NCBI GenBank assembly: GCA_963725175.1
Contig: CAVRXH010000006.1
Location: forward strand, 3,410,001 to 3,474,000
Direction: 5' to 3'
Origin: DASUBV01 sp963725175
Lineage (GTDB): Bacteria > Actinomycetota > Actinomycetes > Streptosporangiales > Streptosporangiaceae
DNA length: 64,000 bases
Shown in pieces: positions 59,564-64,000 of the stretch (positions are counted from its first letter, which is position 1; the number at the start of each line of letters is the position of its first letter). Position numbers and translations under genes: made by a program. A model generated the notes under the pieces. That model was not told where the DNA came from, did not search any database, and was given only the letters and a program-made list of their open reading frames with translations.

Positions 59564-61991
59564 ATGCCCGGTCAGCAGCATGCCCCCAGCACGGTGGTGA
59601 GCTGGCCGGTCCAGTCGGGCAGCCTCCCGCCGCCGGCGGCCTATGCCATCCCGCGGCCGGAGACCGGCTTCGGCACGGCCGACCAGCCGATCCGGGCGCA
59701 GGAAAGCGGTAGCTACCTGCTGGCCGGGCCGGGCGGCATCGGCAAGACGCAGCTCGCGGCCGCCTACGCTCGCGCGCTGTGGCAGTCCCGCGACGTGGAG
59801 CTGCTGGTCTGGATCACCGCGTCGAGCCGCGCCGCGATCCTGACCGGGTACGCGGAGGCATACGCGCGGACCCTCGGTCACGACGCCAGCGGGTACGGCA
59901 CGGGGGCGGACCAGGAGGAGCTGGCCAGGCGGTTCCTGCGCTGGCTCGGTGAGTCCACCCGGACCTGGCTTGTCGTCCTTGACGACCTGGCCGACGCCGC
60001 CGACCTGGCCGAGCTGTGGCCACACGGGGCGATGGGCCGCACCGTGCTGACCACCCGGCTGCCGGCCGCCGCCCTGTCCCCGCCCGACCATCAGGTACGG
60101 CTGCTCCAGGTCCGCCCGTTCAGCAAACGCGAGGCGCTGGCCTTCCTGACCGCCCGGCTGTTCGAGGACACCGCGCAGCGCAACGGGGCGGTCGACCTGG
60201 CCGAGACTCTCGGCTGCCTGCCCATCGCGCTGGCGCAGGCGGCGGCGCTGGTCGCGGACTGCCGCATCGACTGCCTGGAGTACCGCCGCGTCTACGGCGA
60301 GCGGCAGGCTGCGATGGGCCTCGGCGGCGGCAGGCCCGCTGCCACGATCGCAGTCACCTGGTCGCTAGCCCTGGACCGGACCGATGGACTGCTTCCTTCG
60401 GCGTTGGCCAGGCCCGTACTGGCGATGCTGGCCATGCTGGACCAGGCCGGCGTGCCCGCCGCGGTGCTGACCAGCCAGGCGGCCCGCGAGTACATCGGCA
60501 GCTACGGCCCCGACCGCGCGGCGGCCACCGACGAGCAGATCCGCGGCACGCTCGCGGCCCTGGCGCAGGTCGGCCTGGCGGTGATCGACCCGGTCAGCAC
60601 CGAGCGGACCATCAGCGTGCACGGCCTGGTGCAGGCCTGCGTCCGGCAGGTGCTGCCGCCGACGGTGCGCGACCTGGCGGCGGGCGCCGCCGCCAGCGGC
60701 GTGCTCGAGGCCTGGCCCGACTTCGGCGCCGGGCCAGCACTCGACCAGGCGCTCCGCGGACTGCGCGGCCGCCCTGGCCGGGGCGGCGCCCGAGGTTATG
60801 TGGTCCCCCGAGACCCACCCGCTGCTGCTGCGTGCCGGGCAGAGCCTGGACGAGGCCAGGCTGAGCTGGCCGGCGATCGGCTACTGGCAGTCGCTGGTGG
60901 AGGCCAGCGGCAAGGCGCTGGGCAGCGGCAGCCCGCAGACGCTGGAGCTAATGCACCGGCTGGCCGCGGCCTACACCGGCGCCGGCCGCATCGACCTGGC
61001 GCTGGAGGTGCTGACCGAGGCGCTGGCCCAGATGGAGGAGGAGCAGGGACCCGGCGACCCGGAGACCCTGACGGCACGGGTCCAGCTCGCCCGCGCCTGC
61101 CTGGCCGCCGACCGGATCTCCGAGGCGCTGCCGCACTTCGAGCGGGCGCTTGCCGGGCGGGAGTGGATCCTGGGACCCGACCACCCGGACACGCTGGCCG
61201 CGCGCAGCGACCTGGCCGGCGCCTACCAGGCCGCGGGGCGGCTGGACGACGCGATCACGGTGTACCGCCGCACCATGGTCGACCAGGAGCTGATCCTCGG
61301 CGGGGATCATCCGACCACGATCGCGACCCGCGGCAGCCTGGCCGCCGCCCTGCACGCGGCCGGGCAGACCAGGGACGCCGTCCCGCTGTTGACGCGGACG
61401 CTAGCCGACAGGGAACGGCTGCTCGGCCCCGACCACCCCGACACCATGACCGCGCTCGGCAACCTGGCCTACGCCTACCACGGCGTCGGCAGGCTCAAGG
61501 ACGCCATCCCGATGTACACCAGGACGCTGGCCGACCGCGAGCGAGTTCAAGGGCACGATCACCTCGACACCATCACGTCGCGGGCGAACCTGGCCTCGGC
61601 CTACCTCTCCGCGCGCAAGTTCAAGGACGCGCTGCCGCTGTATCAGCAGACGCTGGAGGACAGGGAACGGGTGCAGGGCCGCGATCACCCGGACACCATC
61701 ACCGCCCGCGGCGACCTGGCGTCGGCCTACCATTCGGCCGGCAGGCTGGCGGCGGCCACGCGGCGCTACGAGAGCGCGCTGGCCGACTGCGAGCGCGTCC
61801 TCGGCCCGCGGCACGAGAACACGCTCGCCTCCCGCGCCAACCTGGCCCTGGCCTACCACGCGGCGCGGCGCAGCGCCGACGCCATCGCGCTGTTCCGCCG
61901 GACGCTGGCGGACTGCGAGCAGGCGCTGCCGCCCGATCATCCGCTGACCCAGTCAGTACGCAACGGCCTGGAAGCGGCCGCCCGCGCCTGA
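59564..61991 (+). CDS. STAND NTPase (NB-ARC-like) with TPR repeats (frameshift)
   Basis: About 809 residues after repair. The NTPase has a Walker A 'LLAGPGGIGKTQLAAAYA' (residues ~49-66), Walker B 'TWLVVLDDLADAADL' and a winged-helix-like middle region. The frame breaks at about 60753-60759; restoring GC gives 'LDQALRADCAAALAGAAPEVMW'. The C-terminal ~400 residues hold about eight 42-residue TPR repeats of the kinesin-light-chain type ('GPDHPDTLAARSDLAGAYQAAGRLDDA'). Such proteins sense ligands and assemble; some act in phage defence, others in regulation. It lies 113 bp after the DNA methyltransferase gene. ATG at 59507 is an alternative start. Confidence 0.8.
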
Positions 61992-62009
61992 CCGGGTTAC
62001 CATGAAGCC

Positions 62010-62051
62010 ATGCAACGACGTACCGGCTCGTGCTGGTGGTGGCCGCGCTAG
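62010..62051 (+). CDS. Trp leader peptide MQRRTGSCWWWPR (attenuator of trpS)
   Basis: A 13-codon frame with three consecutive TGG codons (62034-62042) two codons before its stop. It is followed by an intrinsic terminator and then trpS. Stalling of ribosomes on the Trp codons when charged tRNA-Trp is scarce would favour read-through. The same logic is described for the auxiliary, indolmycin-resistant TrpRS of Streptomyces coelicolor. Confidence 0.85.
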   Translation: MQRRTGSCWWWPR

Positions 62052-62074
62052 GCGGCCGCCTGTCTCGCATGCCC

Positions 62075-62110
62075 ACGACGGCCCGCCCTGAGCGGCCGTC
62101 GTTTCTGTTT
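62075..62110 (+). terminator. Rho-independent terminator of the trpS attenuator
   Basis: ACGACGGCC (62075-62083) and GGCCGTCGT (62094-62102) form a perfect 9-bp stem with a 10-nt loop, followed by TTTCTGTTT. Upstream GC-rich segments (for example 62051-62059, GGCGGCCGC) can pair with parts of this stem, which could form an antiterminator; the exact alternative fold was not worked out. Confidence 0.8.
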
Positions 62111-62166
62111 CACCGAACCTGACTGCCTGCCGGGGCTGACCCGTCCCGATCAGGAAGGTCATCGTC

Positions 62167-63274
62167 ATGTCCCAGCAAGCCCAGCTCCAGCGCGAGGACA
62201 CCGCGGAACCGCCCGGCCAGCGGGAAACGCTGCTGGCCACCCAGCGGCGCAGCGCCCGGCTGGAAGCGGCGATAGCCCGCGACCCGGCTGCGTTCCGGGT
62301 CCTCAGCGGCGACCGGCCGACCGGCGCGCTGCACCTCGGCCACTACTTCGGCACGCTGCGCAACCGGGTCCTGCTCCAGGACTCCGGCGTCGAGCTGTTC
62401 GTCCTGATCGCCGACTACCAGGCGATCAGCGACCGGACGGTGACGGCCGGGCTCCGGGATGACGTGCTCGGCCTGATGGCCGACTACCTGGCCATCGGCG
62501 TGGACCCGGCCAGGGCGACGATCTTCGCGCACAGCCAGGTCGCCGCGCTCAACCAGCTCATGCTGCCGTTCCTCAGCCTGGTCAGCATGGCCGAGGTGAA
62601 CCGCAACCCGACCGTCAGGTCGGAGATAGCCACGCTGGGCGAGGCCAGCGTGTCGGCGCTGATGTTCAGCTATCCCGTCCACCAGGCCGCTGACATCCTG
62701 TTCTGCCACGCCAACGTGGTCCCCGTCGGCAAGGATCAGCTCCCGCACGTGGAGCTGACCAGGTCGATCGCCCGCCGGTTCAACGACAGGTACAGCCCGG
62801 GCGAGCCGTACTTCCGCGAGCCCGCGGCGCTGCTCAGCGACGCCCCGCTGCTGCTCGGCGTGGACGGCAGGAAGATGGGAAAAAGCCTGCGGAACGCCAT
62901 CGCCATCGGTGCCACCGCCGACGAGACCGCCCGGCTCATCGCCAGCGCGAAGACAGACGCCGAGCCGACGGTCAGCTTCGAGCCGGAGCGCCGACCCGAG
63001 GTGTCCAACCTGCTGCTCCTCACGGCACTGTGCCGCGATACCACACCGGCCGAGCTGGCGGCCGAGCTCGGCGGGCGCGGAGCCGCCGCGCTGAAGGCAG
63101 CGGCGACCAGCGCCATCAACGACCGTTTCGCGGAAATCCGGCGGCGGAGAGCCGAACTGGCCAGCGACCCCGGCTACCTGCGGGCGGTGCTGGCAGCGCG
63201 GCAGCGAGCGGGCCGCCGCCATCGCCGACCAGACGCTGGACACGGTCCGCTCGCTCATGCACACCCGGTACTGA
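62167..63274 (+). CDS. trpS: Auxiliary tryptophanyl-tRNA synthetase (TrpRS II-like; frameshift near C-terminus)
   Basis: About 369 residues after repair. Class I signature: 'GDRPTGALHLGHYFGTL' (HIGH) and 'GRKMGKSLRNAI' (KMSKS); 'NPTVRSEIA', 'YPVHQAADILFCHANVVPVGKDQLPHVELTR' are typical. It resembles the Deinococcus TrpRS II type. By alignment with the Bacillus stearothermophilus enzyme from memory, position 43 is Gln ('IADYQAI') instead of His; His43 changes are linked to indolmycin resistance. The frame breaks at about 63195-63201; restoring a CG gives '...AARGSERAAAIADQTLDTVRSLMHTRY' and a stop at 63272-63274. Controlled by the Trp leader and terminator. It is probably an inducible, inhibitor-tolerant second copy. 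Confidence 0.9.
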
Positions 63275-63298
63275 AGGGCGGCCAGCGGGGCGGCGGGG

Positions 63299-63967
63299 CT
63301 AGGTCAGTCGCCGCTCCGCCGCCCACCGGCTGAGCTGGTGGCGGCTGGAGAGCTGGAGCTTGCGCAGCACGGACGAGACGTGGGTCTCGACCGTCTTGAC
63401 CGAGATGAACAGCTCCCTGGCGATCTCCCGGTAGGTGTAGCCGCGGGCGATCAGCCGCAGCACCTCGCGCTCGCGCGGGGTGAGCTGGTCCAGCTCCGGG
63501 TCGAACGACGGCTCGGCGCTCGCCGCGCCGGGCTGCGCGGCGAAGGCGTCCAGTACGAAGCCGGCCAGCCGGGGCGAGAACACGGCGTCGCCCGCCGCCA
63601 CCCGCCGCACCGCGGCGACCAGGTCCGCGCCGGAGATCGTCTTGGTGACGTAGCCGCGCGCCCCGGCCCGGATCACGGCGATCACGTCCTCTGGCGCATC
63701 CGAGGCGGACAGCGCGAGGAAGCACACCTGCGGCTGGACCGCCTTCACCGCCGACACGACCGCCTGGCCGCCGCCGCCCGGCAGGTGCACGTCGAGCAGC
63801 ACCACGTCCGGCGGCCGCTCGCCGATCAGCTCGATGGCCGGCTGCACGTCGTCGGCCTCGCCGATGACCTCGACCTGGTCGCCCAGCTCGGACCGGACCC
63901 CGGCCCGGAACAGGCCGTGATCGTCCACGATGATGACCCGCGGCCGATCCGCGCCCGGCCCCGTCAT
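63299..63967 (-). CDS. NarL/LuxR-type response regulator
   Basis: 222 residues. Receiver domain with acidic pocket 'VIIVDDHGLFRAGV' and phospho-acceptor Asp in 'VVLLDVHLPGGGG' (residue ~59); Lys in 'GYVTKTISGADL'. C-terminal LuxR helix-turn-helix 'LTPREREVLRLIARGYTYREIARELFISVKTVETHVSSVLRKLQL'. The ATG overlaps a TGA of the upstream frame (ATGA), as expected for a gene coupled to its sensor kinase. Confidence 0.9.
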   Translation of the reverse strand: MTGPGADRPRVIIVDDHGLFRAGVRSELGDQVEVIGEADDVQPAIELIGERPPDVVLLDVHLPGGGGQAVVSAVKAVQPQVCFLALSASDAPEDVIAVIRAGARGYVTKTISGADLVAAVRRVAAGDAVFSPRLAGFVLDAFAAQPGAASAEPSFDPELDQLTPREREVLRLIARGYTYREIARELFISVKTVETHVSSVLRKLQLSSRHQLSRWAAERRLT

Positions 63968-64000
63968 GCTGGCCCCGTCATGCCCGGCTCGGCTGCCGGG
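63964..64000 (-). CDS. C-terminal end of a probable sensor kinase gene (cut by window)
   Basis: The frame '...PAAEPGMTGPA' ends with TGA that overlaps the response regulator ATG by 4 bp. Only the last codons are in the window. Identification as the partner histidine kinase rests on gene order only. Confidence 0.35.
   Translation of the reverse strand, partial: PAAEPGMTGPA

Noticed and set aside
60930..61980. Regularly spaced 126-bp similar segments, at first sight CRISPR-like
   Set aside because: They encode 42-residue TPR repeats in one frame and are diverged at the DNA level.

Overview
The window is about 73% GC by eye, uses many GTG starts and carries a SigK/RskA pair, an F420-type (Ddn-like) reductase, a DUF2277 gene, a 904-residue PEP carboxylase, DUF222-HNH and NRPS genes. 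That points to a high-GC actinobacterium. The acid-type G1 (eqolisin) peptidases and many secreted glycoside hydrolases fit a soil or acid-soil saprophyte, for example Streptosporangiales- or Catenulisporales-like; this placement is inference.

Layout. 0-5 kb: tail of a secreted GH16-type glucanase with lectin and discoidin modules, a serine hydrolase, a CmoA-like methyltransferase and a membrane protein. 5-8.5 kb: a very long, repeat-expanded DUF222-HNH protein. 8.6-19.2 kb: a leftward operon of two NRPS genes, A-PCP-C-A-PCP then C-A-PCP-TE, with an EntS-like MFS exporter. The first A domain lacks the Asp that binds an alpha-amino group. 19.2-19.6 kb: a promoter, an operator-like palindrome, two micro-ORFs with good Shine-Dalgarno sites (MFT...SAL peptides) and a hairpin, leading to a Tat-exported Dyp peroxidase. 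20.9-27.3 kb: secreted enzymes (two G1 peptidases, FnIII-GH39, a glycoamylase-like protein, a phage-tail-lysozyme-like protein). 27.5-32.4 kb: FUSC transporter, sorbitol-type dehydrogenase, and a GH15/glucodextranase remnant.

32.4-35.2 kb is a lower-GC island. It carries a DUF262 gene followed by a HEPN gene, a likely defence or toxin-type module. The DUF262 gene is interrupted by a 919-bp IS with 17-bp ends and a 5-bp target duplication; removing the IS and one duplication restores the frame exactly. 35.2-47.3 kb is metabolic: beta-lactamase-fold hydrolase, F420 enzyme, TetR with two acyl-CoA dehydrogenases, MBL hydrolase, O-methyltransferase, ppc and acyl-CoA synthetase. 47.3-52.5 kb: RDD protein, pseudouridine catabolism (psuK-psuG) behind an APH-type kinase, rskA-sigK and an Smr protein. 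52.7-55.1 kb: an XRE gene and an XRE-ImmA/IrrE + DUF4411 (PIN) toxin-antitoxin-like pair. 55-64 kb: small membrane protein, secreted S33 peptidase, a cytosine-5 DNA methyltransferase followed by a STAND-NTPase/TPR protein, then an auxiliary tryptophanyl-tRNA synthetase behind a Trp-Trp-Trp leader peptide and terminator, and a NarL-type response regulator.

Ten frameshifts break otherwise well-conserved genes. Each is best explained as a net loss of 1, 2 or 4 bases, and nearly all lie in short GC-only repeats (GGCCGGCC, GCGCGC and similar). This looks more like systematic sequence error than decay, so frameshifted genes are given over their full span with the break marked. No tRNA, rRNA or CRISPR array was seen.
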